A stretch of DNA of 64,000 nucleotides from Virgibacillus necropolis (GCF_002224365.1 NZ_CP022437.1:1860001-1924000); one strand, 5' to 3'. Shown: positions 38,814 through 51,760, counted from the stretch's first letter. The notes: generated from the letters alone by a model not told the origin. Numbers and translations are program-made.

Positions 38814-39542
38814 GTGGCTGGTCATTCTAAATGGAAGAATATTCAAAAGAGAAAAAATGCTCAAGATGCTAAAAAGGGTAAAGTTTTTATGCGTCATGCG
38901 AAAGACATATATACTGCGGCAAAGCAAGGTGGAGGAGACATTGCGACAAACGCTTCATTACGTTTAGTGGTTGATAAAGCAAAGTCTGATAATATGCCAA
39001 GTGAAAATATAGAACGTGCTATTAAAAAAGCAACAGGAACACTTGATGGTGCGAGCTTTGAGGAAATTACATATGAAGGATATGGTCCAGGTGGAGTAGC
39101 AGTAATTGTGCATATTTTAACCGATAATAAAAACCGGACAGCAGCAGATATCCGTCATGCATTTAAGAAAAATAACGGAAACCTTGGAGAGAGCGGATGT
39201 GTTGCCTTCATGTTTGATCGAAGAGGATACATTGTGATAGGAAATGAAGATGGTGAGATTGGAGAAGATGATATTACACTTCAAGCAATTGAAGCTGGTG
39301 CAGAGGATATTATCGTAGAAGAAGATGCTTACGAAATCTTTACTACTCCTGAGGATTTTGAAGATGTTCGTCAACACTTAATCGGGTTAGAATATCCCAT
39401 TTCCGACTCTGAAATCACGTTGATTCCACAAACCTACAGTACGCTACCAGAAGCGGATGAAGAAAAGATGTTAAATCTAATCGATTCATTAGAAGATAAC
39501 GAAGATGTTCAAGATATCCATCATAATTTAGAACTTAGCTAA
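38814..39542 (+). CDS. yebC: YebC/PmpR-family protein (YrbC)
   Basis: A 242-aa cytosolic protein of the YebC/TACO1 family. Members were annotated as transcription regulators; more recent work assigns several to relief of ribosome stalling, so the role here is open. The opening [22 protein letters not shown] and [25 protein letters not shown] are diagnostic. The start is GTG at 38814, nine nt after AGAGGAG. It stands between the YhcN-type gene and ruvA; csbX and bofC, found here in B. subtilis, are absent. Confidence 0.95.
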   Translation: MAGHSKWKNIQKRKNAQDAKKGKVFMRHAKDIYTAAKQGGGDIATNASLRLVVDKAKSDNMPSENIERAIKKATGTLDGASFEEITYEGYGPGGVAVIVHILTDNKNRTAADIRHAFKKNNGNLGESGCVAFMFDRRGYIVIGNEDGEIGEDDITLQAIEAGAEDIIVEEDAYEIFTTPEDFEDVRQHLIGLEYPISDSEITLIPQTYSTLPEADEEKMLNLIDSLEDNEDVQDIHHNLELS

Positions 39543-39546
39543 AAGT

Positions 39547-39588
39547 AAAAGCTTCTATTCCTTATTGTGAATAGAAGCTTTTGTTTTA
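39547..39588 (+). terminator. terminator after yebC
   Basis: AAAAGCTTCTATTC and GAATAGAAGCTTTT pair perfectly around an 8-nt loop, followed by GTTTT. Confidence 0.92.
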
Positions 39589-39666
39589 TATAGCAATAGG
39601 GTGTTCCTGTACGCTCTATCGTTTCTTATGTTAAAATGGAGGAAGAATGTTTAGAGGAGAAGGATT

Positions 39667-40272
39667 ATGATCGCATACATAAAGGGGAAAGTTACATATA
39701 TTCAAGATGATTCAGTCATCATTGATGTGCAGGGGGTTGGGTACGAGATTTTATGTGCCAATCCTTTTGTTTTTCAAACTTCACTAAATGATGAAGCACT
39801 AATATTTACGTATCATCATGTACGAGAAGATGCACAAGTATTGTATGGCTTTAAAAATCAGGAGCAAAAGTCTCTCTTTACAAAACTTTTACAAGTATCT
39901 GGCATTGGCCCAAAGGGTGCACTTGCTATTTTAGGATCTGTTAATGTCAGTGATTTTGTTGCAGCCGTTGAACGGGAAGATGATAAATTTTTAACCAGTT
40001 TTCCAGGTGTAGGTAAAAAGACTGCACGCCAAGTTATTTTAGACTTAAAGGGAAAGCTTACAGCTATGCTTTCCATTTCGCATGAGTCAGCTGACAATCA
40101 ACCAGCGCAGAAACAATCGGTAGAAGGACTATCAGAGGCTCAAGAAGCATTACGATCATTAGGTTACTCAGAACGTGAAATCAAAGCTGTTATTCCGCAG
40201 TTACAAAAAGAAAACCTATCAAATACAGATGAAATCATTCGAAAAGCTTTAGCGTTGTTAATGAAGAATTAA
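39667..40272 (+). CDS. ruvA: Holliday junction DNA helicase subunit RuvA
   Basis: A 201-aa protein whose tetramer binds four-way junctions and loads RuvB. It has the N-terminal OB fold ([28 protein letters not shown]), the double helix-hairpin-helix domain ([16 protein letters not shown] and [24 protein letters not shown]) and the C-terminal RuvB-binding domain ([16 protein letters not shown]). GAGGAGAAGG precedes the ATG. ruvB follows after 13 nt. Confidence 0.97.
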   Translation: MIAYIKGKVTYIQDDSVIIDVQGVGYEILCANPFVFQTSLNDEALIFTYHHVREDAQVLYGFKNQEQKSLFTKLLQVSGIGPKGALAILGSVNVSDFVAAVEREDDKFLTSFPGVGKKTARQVILDLKGKLTAMLSISHESADNQPAQKQSVEGLSEAQEALRSLGYSEREIKAVIPQLQKENLSNTDEIIRKALALLMKN

Positions 40273-40285
40273 TGGGGGGATAATG

Positions 40286-41284
40286 ATGGAGGAACGCATG
40301 GTCACAGGTGAAATACAGGAAGAAGATTCTACTGTTGAACTTAGTCTTCGCCCCACAACACTTAACCAATACATTGGACAAAATAAAGTAAAAGAGAATC
40401 TACATATCTTTATTCAAGCTGCTAGGATGCGTGAAGAGCCGTTAGATCATGTTCTCTTATATGGGCCACCAGGACTCGGAAAAACAACGCTAGCGGCTAT
40501 CATAGCAAATGAAATGGGTGTTCAGTTTCGGTCTACTTCTGGACCAGCCATAGAACGGGCGGGTGATTTAGCTGCTATACTTTCATCACTTGAACCTGGG
40601 GATGTCTTATTTATTGATGAAGTTCATCGGTTACCCCGCTCAGTAGAAGAAGTACTATATCCCGCAATGGAAGACTTTTTTCTTGATATTGTCATTGGTA
40701 CTGGTCCAAGTGCACGGTCTGTTCGAATTGATTTACCACCCTTCACACTGGTAGGTGCAACGACAAGGGCTGGTTTATTATCAGCTCCACTAAGAGATCG
40801 TTTTGGTGTATTAAGTAGACTAGAGTTTTATGAAGCAAAGGATTTGTGTTCCATAGTAGAACGAACAGCAGAAATATTTCAAACAACTATATCCAAAGAA
40901 TCTGCCGCAGAGGTGGCTAGTAGATCAAGAGGAACACCGCGGATTGCGAATCGATTGTTGAAACGAATTCGTGATATCTCTCAGGTAAGAGGAGAGGAAG
41001 AAATTAGTTTATCAACAACGGAACTAGCCCTAGAAATGCTTCAAGTCGATGATGTCGGTTTAGATCATATTGACCATAAGTTTTTAAAGGGTATAATTGA
41101 TGGGTTTCAAGGTGGCCCTGTAGGATTAGATACAATTGCAGCTACAATTGGTGAAGAATCACAGACTATTGAAGACGTATATGAGCCATACTTATTACAA
41201 ATAGGCTTTATTCAGCGTACACCAAGAGGAAGAGTGGTTACTCCAAAAGCTTATAACCATTTTGGAATAAAAGGACCTGAGTAG
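40286..41284 (+). CDS. ruvB: Holliday junction DNA helicase motor RuvB
   Basis: A hexameric AAA+ motor for branch migration. The 332-aa protein has Walker A GPPGLGKT at residues 60-67, Walker [11 protein letters not shown], the sensor-1 region [10 protein letters not shown], arginine finger [12 protein letters not shown] and the C-terminal winged helix ([20 protein letters not shown]). Three closely spaced ATGs are possible; 40286 (MEERMV) aligns with the B. subtilis start and has a suitable GGGGGGA site. Confidence 0.97.
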   Translation: MEERMVTGEIQEEDSTVELSLRPTTLNQYIGQNKVKENLHIFIQAARMREEPLDHVLLYGPPGLGKTTLAAIIANEMGVQFRSTSGPAIERAGDLAAILSSLEPGDVLFIDEVHRLPRSVEEVLYPAMEDFFLDIVIGTGPSARSVRIDLPPFTLVGATTRAGLLSAPLRDRFGVLSRLEFYEAKDLCSIVERTAEIFQTTISKESAAEVASRSRGTPRIANRLLKRIRDISQVRGEEEISLSTTELALEMLQVDDVGLDHIDHKFLKGIIDGFQGGPVGLDTIAATIGEESQTIEDVYEPYLLQIGFIQRTPRGRVVTPKAYNHFGIKGPE

Positions 41285-41285
41285 A

Positions 41286-41483
41286 ATGAGTATGGGAAAA
41301 ATATTTATTGTATTAGGAGTAGTTTTTATTATTATTGGAGTCATATGGACACTTTTTGGTAAACTGCCAGGTGATATTAGTTTTAAAAAGGGCAACTTTT
41401 CCTTTCACTTTCCGATTATGACATCCATTGTAGTAAGTATAATACTGTCCATTATTTTATTTTTAATAGGGAAATGGAGATAA
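41286..41483 (+). CDS. DUF2905 small membrane protein
   Basis: A 65-aa protein with two transmembrane helices separated by a short loop with the motif LFGKLPGDISFKKGNFSFHFPI, which is the signature of DUF2905. Function is unknown. It starts one base after the ruvB stop and lies upstream of queA, so it belongs to the ruv-queA-tgt transcript. Confidence 0.85.
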   Translation: MSMGKIFIVLGVVFIIIGVIWTLFGKLPGDISFKKGNFSFHFPIMTSIVVSIILSIILFLIGKWR

Positions 41484-41504
41484 GAAAGGGTAAGGCGTTG
41501 CAAC

Positions 41505-43690
<2,186 letters not shown>

Positions 43691-43706
43691 AGAGGGGGGA
43701 ACAAAC

Positions 43707-43964
43707 TTGGAAACATTATATAGCTTACTTCCAATAATTTTAATGTTTGTCATTTTTTACTTCTTGTTAATTCGTCCGCAACAAAAGCGTCAGAAAAAAG
43801 TAAAGCAAATGCAATCAGATCTTAAAAAAGGTGATTCAATCATCACAATAGGCGGACTTCATGCTACCATCTATGCAATTGATGAGGCTACTGTTATCGT
43901 TACAGTCGACGGAGTGAAGTTTACATATGATCGTTCTGCTATTCGTGAAGTTACTTCTGAATAA
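43707..43964 (+). CDS. yajC: preprotein translocase subunit YajC
   Basis: An 85-aa membrane protein of the SecDF-YajC complex. It has one N-terminal transmembrane helix ending in the typical LLIRPQQKRQKK, then a cytoplasmic domain (LKKGDSIITIGGLHATI). The start is TTG at 43707, seven nt after AGAGGGGGGA; an upstream in-frame ATG lies within the tgt end and is not supported. It keeps the tgt-yajC-secDF neighbourhood. Confidence 0.95.
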   Translation: METLYSLLPIILMFVIFYFLLIRPQQKRQKKVKQMQSDLKKGDSIITIGGLHATIYAIDEATVIVTVDGVKFTYDRSAIREVTSE

Positions 43965-43996
43965 TAGACACATAGTAAATACTAAACTAACGTAGT

Positions 43997-44030
43997 ACAA
44001 GCAAGAAATGTTTTCATTTTTTGCTTGTTT
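43997..44030 (+). terminator. terminator after yajC
   Basis: ACAAGCAAGAAATG and CATTTTTTGCTTGT pair around TTTT, followed by TTC. Confidence 0.75.
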
Positions 44031-44055
44031 CTACATCTGTACATAAGAATATAAG

Positions 44056-44095
44056 AAAAAAGAAGGTGATGCATATTCGCATCACCTTCTTTTTT
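44056..44095. terminator. bidirectional terminator between yajC and the yrzE-like gene
   Basis: AAAAAGAAGGTGATGC and GCATCACCTTCTTTTT pair perfectly around ATATTC, with A-runs and T-runs at the ends. It serves the reverse-strand gene ending at 44097 and backs up the yajC terminator. Confidence 0.92.
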
Positions 44096-44096
44096 C

Positions 44097-44477
44097 TTAT
44101 TCCTTGCTTTCTCCAACTGCATTTACACCGATAACTCCTCCAACAACTGCTACTAAAATGTATCCTAAATGATTCAGAGATTGTTCAATGGAAAATGTTT
44201 GTTCATATCCCAAATACTGTACGGAAAAGGTGAATAAAGTGAAGCCTAGACCAGTTAATCCGCCAATTAACCAACCCTTTTGTTTGCTCTTTGTTCCAGC
44301 TACAATGCCTCCAATGAATAACGTAATTAATCCAACTACCAGTGTTACCCAGGATAGAGTTGGTTCATTAAACGGTGTAAACTTGAGTAAAAGCGCTAAT
44401 ACAATACTTGAAATAAAAATTAGTCCAAGAATGACTATCCAACCATACGATAGTGCAATAAATTGTTGCTTCCCCAT
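44097..44477 (-). CDS. TIGR04086-type membrane protein (YrzE-like)
   Basis: A 126-aa membrane protein with four predicted helices, containing SYGWIVILGLIFISSIVLALLLKFTPF and a glycine-rich GGIVAGTKSKQKGWLIGGLTGLGF motif. This matches the YrzE/TIGR04086 family, whose function is unknown. I chose ATG at 44477 since GGGGGA lies six nt upstream; an ATG 14 codons earlier has no ribosome site. It sits between yajC and spoVB, the same place as yrzE in B. subtilis. Confidence 0.85.
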   Translation of the reverse strand: MGKQQFIALSYGWIVILGLIFISSIVLALLLKFTPFNEPTLSWVTLVVGLITLFIGGIVAGTKSKQKGWLIGGLTGLGFTLFTFSVQYLGYEQTFSIEQSLNHLGYILVAVVGGVIGVNAVGESKE

Positions 44478-44545
44478 TTCGATTCCCCCTGTTTGTCCAT
44501 TTACAGTCATTTTATTCATGTTTTATAAAAATAGACGAACAATAT

Positions 44546-46105
44546 TTATTTAGCAGGGAACCATTTTGCAAAGAAAGGAATTTGTTTTAATTCTTCTTTT
44601 GTAATAAACCGTAATGCAAAAAGTAATGTAATATATACTAACGTTAAGATAAGGAATATACCCATCAGAATAAAAAGGTTGGGCTCCATTGCGGTATAAA
44701 TATTTTTTAACATACTTCCAATCCACCATGTGATTACTAACAAACCTACCATTTTGCTAATGTCTGAAATAGGGATAAAGAATTTAATTGCCTTTCTTAA
44801 AGCTGCTAAATGTAATAATGTTACTAATACGACACCAATAACCATAGCAAGTGCGACACCAGTTATTCCAAACTTTGGGCTTGAAGCTAGAATAAACAGC
44901 GCGGTAAACTTCACAAATGCACCAATTAGGCTATTCCACATAGCTGGCTTCGCTAAGTCTAATGCTTGCAAGGCTGCTTGAAGTGGGGCTTGTATATAAA
45001 GTAGAATGAAAAAAGGTGCCATTAAAACGAGAAAATTACTTGCGTGATCTGTCCCATACATATAAAGTAAAATAGGTGCTGCGAATAGTGACAGCACGAT
45101 AGTTGCCAATGCGCCTGACGCAAAGGATATACGAATAGACTGGTGAATCCGGTAATGGATTAATCCTTTATTTTGATTCGCTCCTGCTTCACTTATGGAT
45201 GGTACTAATGCAATGGCCAATGATTGAGTAATAAAGGTTGGTAAAAATAATAGTGGCAAGACATACCCAGTAAGCTCCCCATACTGTTTCGTTGCTAAAG
45301 TACTTGCAATCCCAGCAATTGCTAAGCTTTGCGTTACGAGTATTGGTTCAATAAAATAGGAGATGGATCCAATCATTTTGCTGCCTGTACTAGGTAATGC
45401 TACTGAAAACAAATCCGATACTGTTTTTTTGCTCGATTTTAAATAACCAAAGAAACGGTATCGAATTTTAAATATTTTTTTCCGTTTAAATACGTATATA
45501 ATAAAACTTAAGGAAACAAGTTCACCAAGAATGACGCTAATCATTGCTCCAGCAGCAGCAAATTCAATACCGTATGGAAGAAGTAACTTAACAAAAAGCG
45601 CGACACAACTAATCCGTACAATTTGTTCAATAACCTGTGAATAGCTTTGTGGTTTCATATCCTGAAGACCCTGGAAGTAACCTCTAATAACTGATGAGAT
45701 AGCTACAATTGGTATAATTGGACTTAAGGCCAGAAGTGGATATATGGTTCGATCGTCTGTTAATAACGATGTAGCAATAAGTGGTATAAGGAATATTAAA
45801 AGGACCATTGCGACTATGCTTGTACAACCAGTAATAATTAATGATACGACCAATATTTTTTTAATTTCTTGTGGGTTATTTGCTGCGTCAGCCTCGGCTA
45901 CGCGCTTGGAAATTGCAACAGGTAACCCAAGCTGGGTAATTGTGATAACTAAAAATAGAGTAGGAAGGGCCATCATGTATAGCCCAACGCCTTCAGATCC
46001 CATTAAACGGGCTACAACTATACGATTTATAAAACCTAACAAACGCGTTATCATCCCAGCTATAATCAAAATGATCGTTCCTTGCAAAAATGTTTGTTTG
46101 GTCAT
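44546..46105 (-). CDS. spoVB: stage V sporulation protein B, MOP-superfamily flippase
   Basis: A 519-aa polytopic membrane protein (about 14 helices) of the polysaccharide/lipid flippase group, needed for spore cortex synthesis and probably moving lipid-linked precursor. It opens TKQTFLQGTIILIIAGMITRLLGFINRIVVARLMGSEGVGLYMMA, a region typical of SpoVB. Its place next to comN and secDF on the opposite strand matches B. subtilis. The call is secure; related murein flippases of the same family are an alternative, but context favours SpoVB. Confidence 0.94.
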   Translation of the reverse strand: MTKQTFLQGTIILIIAGMITRLLGFINRIVVARLMGSEGVGLYMMALPTLFLVITITQLGLPVAISKRVAEADAANNPQEIKKILVVSLIITGCTSIVAMVLLIFLIPLIATSLLTDDRTIYPLLALSPIIPIVAISSVIRGYFQGLQDMKPQSYSQVIEQIVRISCVALFVKLLLPYGIEFAAAGAMISVILGELVSLSFIIYVFKRKKIFKIRYRFFGYLKSSKKTVSDLFSVALPSTGSKMIGSISYFIEPILVTQSLAIAGIASTLATKQYGELTGYVLPLLFLPTFITQSLAIALVPSISEAGANQNKGLIHYRIHQSIRISFASGALATIVLSLFAAPILLYMYGTDHASNFLVLMAPFFILLYIQAPLQAALQALDLAKPAMWNSLIGAFVKFTALFILASSPKFGITGVALAMVIGVVLVTLLHLAALRKAIKFFIPISDISKMVGLLVITWWIGSMLKNIYTAMEPNLFILMGIFLILTLVYITLLFALRFITKEELKQIPFFAKWFPAK

Positions 46106-46228
46106 AATGAAAACCCTGCCTTCTCAAATAATAAAATTTCATATACAATGATATATATGCAATGGATGTGTCCAAGCATGACAAAAGATAGAATTAAGAT
46201 TATTGGATAAAATAAAGGGGGAAACGTG

Positions 46229-46519
46229 TTGGAAATTGTACAATCTGTTAATGAGTGGAAAACACTAATGAAACCCGCTTTGGAAAGCAAGAAGAGTGAA
46301 TTTCAGTTACTAGGTTATTCCAGTGCTTCAACTGAAGAAATTTGGAATTGCTTGGTACAAAAAGTTTGGAAGGGTAATCCACCAAAACGCGTATACGAGG
46401 TTGTCCAAGATATTTTTCATCTTGCATCGAATATATACTTGAGCTATTTAACTGTTAAAGCGTACGAAGATGATGATTTGATGGCTTCTATTCAAGCGGT
46501 GACAAAAACGAATGATTAG
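46229..46519 (+). CDS. comN: post-transcriptional regulator ComN (YrzD)
   Basis: A 96-aa cytoplasmic protein of the ComN family. In B. subtilis it controls comE mRNA after transcription and is found with DivIVA at the poles. The central GNPPKRVYEVVQDIFHLASNIYLSYLTVKAYEDDDL segment fits that family. The start is GTG 46226 or TTG 46229; GGGGG leaves 4 or 7 nt, so TTG is favoured. It is divergent from spoVB and lies 52 nt before secDF. Confidence rests on family resemblance plus synteny. Confidence 0.85.
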   Translation: MEIVQSVNEWKTLMKPALESKKSEFQLLGYSSASTEEIWNCLVQKVWKGNPPKRVYEVVQDIFHLASNIYLSYLTVKAYEDDDLMASIQAVTKTND

Positions 46520-46571
46520 TATTTGATGAATACATATGAGGCTCTAGAGAGAAAAGGGAGGCAATTGGTAA

Positions 46572-48842
46572 ATGAAAAATCGAGGTAAAATTATTGCCTT
46601 TTTTCTAATCGTTATATTGTTCGCAACAACGATTGGGACAACGGTAACTGGGATAACGAAAGATATTAATTTAGGTTTAGATCTTCAAGGTGGGTTCGAA
46701 GTATTGTACCAGGTGGATCCAATTGAAGATGGAACAGAGGTAGATCGAGAGTTACTAGAAGCAACCGTTCAAACATTAAATGAACGTGTAAATAGGCTTG
46801 GTATTAGTGAAGCAAGTATTAATATTGAAGGTGAAGATAGAATCCGTGTACAGTTGGCAGGCGTGGAGAACCAAACAGAAGCACGTGAATTGTTGTCAAC
46901 ATCAGCTAGGTTGTCATTTCGAGATGTAACGGATAAAGAATATTTAAATGGCTCAGATATAGAAGGCGGCAGTGCACAACAAGACTTTGATGGTCAAACA
47001 AATGCACCTATTGTTACATTACAATTAAAAGATGCCGCTAAGTTCGGCAAGGTAACGAGTGAAATTGCACAAATGCAGAATCCAGATACGCCTTATCAGG
47101 ATAATTTATTAGTTATTTGGATGGATTACCAAGAAGGAGATTCATTTGCAGAAGAATTTAAAAAAGAGGATCCAAAATACATATCTGCTCCTCAAGTATC
47201 GCAAACATTAAATACGGCTAGTGTACAGATTTCTGGAGACTTCACAGTAGAATCTGCCCAACGATTAGCTGATATTATTAACGCAGGTTCATTACCTGTT
47301 AATTTAATTGAAAAGTATTCTACATCAGTTGGAGCACAGTTTGGTGAACAAGCGTTAAACAAAACAGTATTCGCGGGAATGATTGGTATTGGATTGATCT
47401 TCCTGTTCATGATTGCCTATTATCGTTTTCCAGGTCTGATTGCTGTAATTAACTTGAGTATCTATATTTATTTGGTATTAGTGGTGTTTGAGTTACTGAA
47501 CGGAGTCTTAACCTTACCTGGAATTGCAGCTTTAATTTTAGGTGTTGGTATGGCGGTTGATGCCAATGTTATTACAAACGAACGAATTAAAGAGGAGCTA
47601 CGTGCGGGTAAATCGATTTCAGCCGCTTTCAAAGCTGGAAATAAAAACTCTTTATCCACCATTCTAGACGCTAATATTACCACCATATTAGCTGCAAGTA
47701 TCTTGTTTATATTTGGGACAAGCTCCGTAAAAGGGTTTGCCACTATGTTAATCATTAGCATTTTGGTAAGTTTTGTTACAGCCGTTTATGGTTCAAGAAT
47801 TCTATTAGGATTATGGATAAAAAGTAAGTTTCTTAAAAACCGCCCAGGGTTGTTTGGGGTTAAGCAAAAAGATATAAAAGATATTAAAGACAAAACAGAA
47901 TATGAACCGAAAATATTTAATCGAGAAGTTAATACTGTAAAGCACCGTAAAAAGTTTTTTATTGCTTCTAGTATAATGGTGATTCTTGGTGCCGTATCAT
48001 TACTTGTATTCCAATTAAATCCTGGAATTGATTTTACAGCTGGATCGCGTGTACAGGTTTTAGCAGAGGAAAGTATAAATACTGAAGAAGTAAAGGATGG
48101 TCTGGCCGAATTAAATGTAGAAGCTGAGTCTGTTGTACCATCAGGTGATAATAACGAAATTGCCGTAATTCGGTACGATACGGTTTTAGAACAAGATAAA
48201 ATTGCGGAAATAAAAGATTATTTTATGGAAAAGTATGGAAACCAGCCTAACGTAAGTGTTGTTTCTCCAATCGTTGGAGAGGAGCTTGTTCAAAATGCAT
48301 TATATTCAGTTGGAATTGCAATTATCGGTATGATTATTTATGTTGCTTTCCGATTTGAATTCTTTTTTGCAATAACGGCTATCATAGCTCTGGTTCATGA
48401 TGCATTTTTCGTATTGGCGATATTTAGTATATTTGGAATTGAGTTTGACGTTACTATTGTAGCGGCAATATTAACGATTGTTGGTTATTCCATCAATGAT
48501 ACCATTGTTACGTTTGACCGCATTAGGGAAAATTTAATTAAAAAGAAACGTGTAAAATCGGCTAAAGAACTAGCAATAATTGTGAACCGTAGCTTGGTTC
48601 AAACTTTCTCGCGGAGTATTAATACTACCGTTACAACGATGATTGCAGTTCTATCATTCTTAATCCTAGGTGCCGATCCTATAGTTGGATTTGGTATTGC
48701 TCTTGCAGTAGGACTTATTGCGGGAACATATTCATCACTTTTCCTAGCATCGCAATTGTGGTTGGTATGGAGAGGTAAGATGATCAAAAAGAAGCCAGTA
48801 GTTTTCGAGAAAAAGAAACGTACAGAAGGACCTCAAGTATAA
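46572..48842 (+). CDS. secDF: protein translocase SecDF (fused SecD and SecF)
   Basis: A 756-aa membrane protein, 12 helices, that uses the proton gradient to help pull secreted proteins out of the Sec channel. The SecD half begins with a helix and the LGLDLQGGFEVLYQV motif, followed by a large external P1 domain and a helix bundle (LPGIAALILGVGMAVDANVITNERIKEE). The SecF half follows (LNPGIDFTAGSRVQV ... AAILTIVGYSINDTIVTFDRIREN). Fusion into one chain is the usual state in Bacillaceae. GGGAGG precedes the ATG by about 10 nt. Confidence 0.98.
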   Translation: MKNRGKIIAFFLIVILFATTIGTTVTGITKDINLGLDLQGGFEVLYQVDPIEDGTEVDRELLEATVQTLNERVNRLGISEASINIEGEDRIRVQLAGVENQTEARELLSTSARLSFRDVTDKEYLNGSDIEGGSAQQDFDGQTNAPIVTLQLKDAAKFGKVTSEIAQMQNPDTPYQDNLLVIWMDYQEGDSFAEEFKKEDPKYISAPQVSQTLNTASVQISGDFTVESAQRLADIINAGSLPVNLIEKYSTSVGAQFGEQALNKTVFAGMIGIGLIFLFMIAYYRFPGLIAVINLSIYIYLVLVVFELLNGVLTLPGIAALILGVGMAVDANVITNERIKEELRAGKSISAAFKAGNKNSLSTILDANITTILAASILFIFGTSSVKGFATMLIISILVSFVTAVYGSRILLGLWIKSKFLKNRPGLFGVKQKDIKDIKDKTEYEPKIFNREVNTVKHRKKFFIASSIMVILGAVSLLVFQLNPGIDFTAGSRVQVLAEESINTEEVKDGLAELNVEAESVVPSGDNNEIAVIRYDTVLEQDKIAEIKDYFMEKYGNQPNVSVVSPIVGEELVQNALYSVGIAIIGMIIYVAFRFEFFFAITAIIALVHDAFFVLAIFSIFGIEFDVTIVAAILTIVGYSINDTIVTFDRIRENLIKKKRVKSAKELAIIVNRSLVQTFSRSINTTVTTMIAVLSFLILGADPIVGFGIALAVGLIAGTYSSLFLASQLWLVWRGKMIKKKPVVFEKKKRTEGPQV

Positions 48843-48847
48843 GAGAA

Positions 48848-48881
48848 AAAACCCTTGTTGCTTAAATGTAACAAGGGTTTT
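48848..48881 (+). terminator. terminator after secDF
   Basis: AAAACCCTTGTT and AACAAGGGTTTT pair around a 10-nt loop. Confidence 0.82.
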
Positions 48882-48942
48882 ATGATTAATAAATAAAATA
48901 AAAGGGTAGTTTATACATATACTATAAAGAGGAGGATACATA

Positions 48943-49275
48943 ATGAGAGGACAAACATATGTTATATTCGCTATTATTTTTGTTATTATTGTAGCTATTT
49001 TTGCCGTAATAAATGTTGATCCTGTTGAAGTGAATTATTTATTCGGTACAGGTGAAGCACCACTGATTTTCGTTATATTGTTTTCGGTATTAATGGGTGG
49101 AATCATAATGGCTTCAGTTGGTGTTGTTAAAGTATTTCGCCTACAACGTGAAAATAAAACATTGCGCAAAGAAAATGAACAATTAAAGAACACTTCAGCT
49201 CCAATTCCAGACGTTACACAAAGTTCATCTGCTGCCACAAAGGAAGAAGATGGAATAGATGATAATCAAGTCTAA
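48943..49275 (+). CDS. LapA-domain membrane protein (YrvD-like)
   Basis: A 110-aa protein with two transmembrane helices (about residues 5-24 and 41-62) enclosing the short loop NVDPVEVNYLFGTGEAPL, the pattern of the LapA family (DUF1049). A short coiled coil (LQRENKTLRKENEQLK) and an acidic disordered tail follow. In Proteobacteria LapA helps assemble lipopolysaccharide; a Gram-positive role is unknown. GAGGAG precedes the ATG. It is located between secDF and recJ, as yrvD is in B. subtilis. Confidence 0.87.
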   Translation: MRGQTYVIFAIIFVIIVAIFAVINVDPVEVNYLFGTGEAPLIFVILFSVLMGGIIMASVGVVKVFRLQRENKTLRKENEQLKNTSAPIPDVTQSSSAATKEEDGIDDNQV

Positions 49276-49282
49276 CATATAA

Positions 49283-49356
49283 GTGTGTGTTCAAAAAGTC
49301 GGCAAATTAGAAACAAGAAATTCGCAGTTTATCATTTGGTGACTTTTTGAACAACC
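49283..49356 (-). mobile_element. MITE-like element, copy 4, minimal reverse-oriented form (74 bp)
   Basis: GTTCAAAAAGTC and GACTTTTTGAAC are at the two ends; read on the reverse strand it begins GGTTGTTCAAAAAGTCACC and runs through CAAATGATAAA directly to the right end. Most of the interior of the larger copies is deleted. ATATAA flanks both sides as a target duplication. Confidence 0.85.
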
Positions 49357-49373
49357 TATATAACTAATTCTAA

Positions 49374-49402
49374 TTGCGACCCTTGGCTCTCTTTTGTATA
49401 AT
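49374..49402 (+). promoter_or_regulatory. promoter for recJ-apt
   Basis: TTGCGA, 17 nt, TATAAT; the start would fall near 49409, about 15 nt before the recJ ATG. Confidence 0.7.
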
Positions 49403-49423
49403 AGATAAGTCAGGGGTGAATTT

Positions 49424-51760
49424 ATGTTTAAAAGTAAAGCAAAATGGAACTTTATAGAAGAAGATGCAGAGAAAACAAGATGGATGGGCGATTCACCTGA
49501 TATTTCCCCTGTAATTAAAGAGTTATTAGTGCAACGAGGAATAAACACATCAGATGCTGCCATCGAATTTTTGTCTCCAAATAAGGAAAGTTTATTTATG
49601 CCGGAAGATTTATTAGGCATGGATGTGGCATGTGAACGTGTACATAAAGCAATTAATCAAAATGAAAAAATTCTTGTCTTTGGTGATTATGATGCAGATG
49701 GAGTTAGCTCGACAACTTTATTACTCTCTGCATTGCAAGAACTTGGGGCAAACTGTGATTACTATATACCAAATCGATTTACGGAAGGTTACGGGCCAAA
49801 TGAACAAGCTTTCTCAGCTGCAAAAGATCAAGGCTTTCAATTAATTATTACGGTAGATTGTGGCATTGCATCTGTTCAGGAAGCTTCGTTTGCGGAATCT
49901 CTTGGACTTGATTTAATTATTACCGACCATCATGAACCACAAGAAAAGTTACCGGAAGCATTAGCTATTTTACATCCAAAGTGTTCTCCTACATATCCCT
50001 TCAAGGAATTAGCTGGGGTGGGGGTAGCATTTAAATTTGCTCAGGAGTTATTAGGTTATTTTCCAGAGCATTTACTAGATTTGGTTGCGATAGGTACAAT
50101 TGCAGACTTAGTTCCATTAATAAATGAAAATAGAATTCTAGCCTATTATGGTTTGCAAATGTTATCCGTTACAAAAAGACCTGGCCTTAGAGCATTAAAA
50201 AAACAATGTAAAATTGAAGGTAATGTTACAGAAGAAAATGTAGGTTTTCTGCTAGGACCTCGGATAAATGCAGTTGGCCGGCTACAGGATGCTGGTTTAG
50301 CTGTTGAAATGTTGATGACACAAGATGAGGATGAGGCAGAACATCTTGCTGAAGTTGTGCAAAACTTAAATCAAGAGCGCCAACAGATAGTAAACGAAAT
50401 CGTTAAAGAAGCAGAGGCGTTAGTAAACGAAAGCAATATAAAAGGTATAACGATTGTAGCAAAAGAAGGCTGGAATGAAGGGGTCTTAGGAATTGTTGCA
50501 TCAAAATTGGTACGTAAATATGATCGTCCAGCAATTGTTCTCGCGATTAACAGCGAAAAAGGTACTGCAAAAGGATCTGCAAGAAGTATACCAGCTTTTG
50601 ACTTATTCCAAAATTGTATGAAAGTTAAGGACTATTTCACCCGTTTTGGAGGACATTCACAAGCTGCTGGAATGACACTACCGCTAGACAATATTTCCTT
50701 GTTGCAGCATGAATTAAATGAACTGATACAGGAAACGCTTACTGAAGATGATTTTAAACAAGAAATAACGGTGAGCAAAACCCTGTCAATTCAGGAGATA
50801 AATGAGGAACTAGTGAATGAAATTAGTCAACTAGCTCCCTTTGGAATGGCGAATCCAAAGCCTACTTTTCATATAAAGCAAGTACCGTCAAGCGTTCGAC
50901 AAATAGGCGCTATGCAAAATCATTTAAAAATACAGTTTAACCAAGAGTCATTGATGCTAGATGGGATTGGATTTGGACTAGGTGATAGTTTTCCTTTCAT
51001 ATCTGATAAAAGCCCACTCTCTGTAGTTGGAGAAATAGGAATAAATGAGTGGAATGGAAACAGAAAAGCGCAAATCGTGATTCAAGATTTACAAATAGAT
51101 GAACAGCAGTTATTTGACCACCGAGGGAAAAAGCAAATAGAAATAATGCCATTTATAGAAAATGCGAACAGCTATCTTGCAATTGGTAATGATGTTGAGC
51201 ATCGTCTTAAGCAGGTTCCAGTTAATTTTAACCAGATGAGTTACATAACTGACAAGGAATTTTTTGATCCAGTTGATACTGTTTTTCTATTTGAACTGCC
51301 GGATAGCCTAGATGATCTTCGTATAATTATCCAAAAAGTTAAACCTGCTAATATTCATCTTTGCTTTCATTTGGAAGACAGTCAATACTTAAAATCTTTT
51401 CCTTCTAGAGAAGATTTCAAGCAGTTTTATGCTTTAATCATAAAACGTGGGTATTTTGATATAAAGAAAGATCTTTTTGCTCTGATGAAAGGGTATGATT
51501 GGACAGAGGAAAGAATCAGGTTTATGTTAAATGTGTTTTTTGAGTTAGAGTTTGTTATTATAGAGAGTGGACTTGCAAAACCTAATACAAGTCCAACGAA
51601 AAGAAAATTACAGGAATCAAGGTTATATCAACAACGAATTGAACGCAGTGATATTGAAAAGAAACTTTATTATTCAAACTATGATGATTTAAAGAAATGG
51701 TTTCAGCGCTTAATAGAAGATGTGGATATTCCCAAGGAGGAGCTTACCTATGGATTATAA
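49424..51760 (+). CDS. recJ: single-stranded-DNA-specific exonuclease RecJ
   Basis: A 5'-3' exonuclease of the DHH family used in recombination and repair. The 778-aa protein has DYDADG at residues 88-93, DCGIAS, the DHH motif in ITDHHEPQE, and [10 protein letters not shown]; the DHHA1 domain includes [12 protein letters not shown]. It also has the extended C-terminal domain typical of Firmicute RecJ. AGGGGTGA precedes the ATG. Its last 11 nt overlap apt. Confidence 0.97.
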   Translation: MFKSKAKWNFIEEDAEKTRWMGDSPDISPVIKELLVQRGINTSDAAIEFLSPNKESLFMPEDLLGMDVACERVHKAINQNEKILVFGDYDADGVSSTTLLLSALQELGANCDYYIPNRFTEGYGPNEQAFSAAKDQGFQLIITVDCGIASVQEASFAESLGLDLIITDHHEPQEKLPEALAILHPKCSPTYPFKELAGVGVAFKFAQELLGYFPEHLLDLVAIGTIADLVPLINENRILAYYGLQMLSVTKRPGLRALKKQCKIEGNVTEENVGFLLGPRINAVGRLQDAGLAVEMLMTQDEDEAEHLAEVVQNLNQERQQIVNEIVKEAEALVNESNIKGITIVAKEGWNEGVLGIVASKLVRKYDRPAIVLAINSEKGTAKGSARSIPAFDLFQNCMKVKDYFTRFGGHSQAAGMTLPLDNISLLQHELNELIQETLTEDDFKQEITVSKTLSIQEINEELVNEISQLAPFGMANPKPTFHIKQVPSSVRQIGAMQNHLKIQFNQESLMLDGIGFGLGDSFPFISDKSPLSVVGEIGINEWNGNRKAQIVIQDLQIDEQQLFDHRGKKQIEIMPFIENANSYLAIGNDVEHRLKQVPVNFNQMSYITDKEFFDPVDTVFLFELPDSLDDLRIIIQKVKPANIHLCFHLEDSQYLKSFPSREDFKQFYALIIKRGYFDIKKDLFALMKGYDWTEERIRFMLNVFFELEFVIIESGLAKPNTSPTKRKLQESRLYQQRIERSDIEKKLYYSNYDDLKKWFQRLIEDVDIPKEELTYGL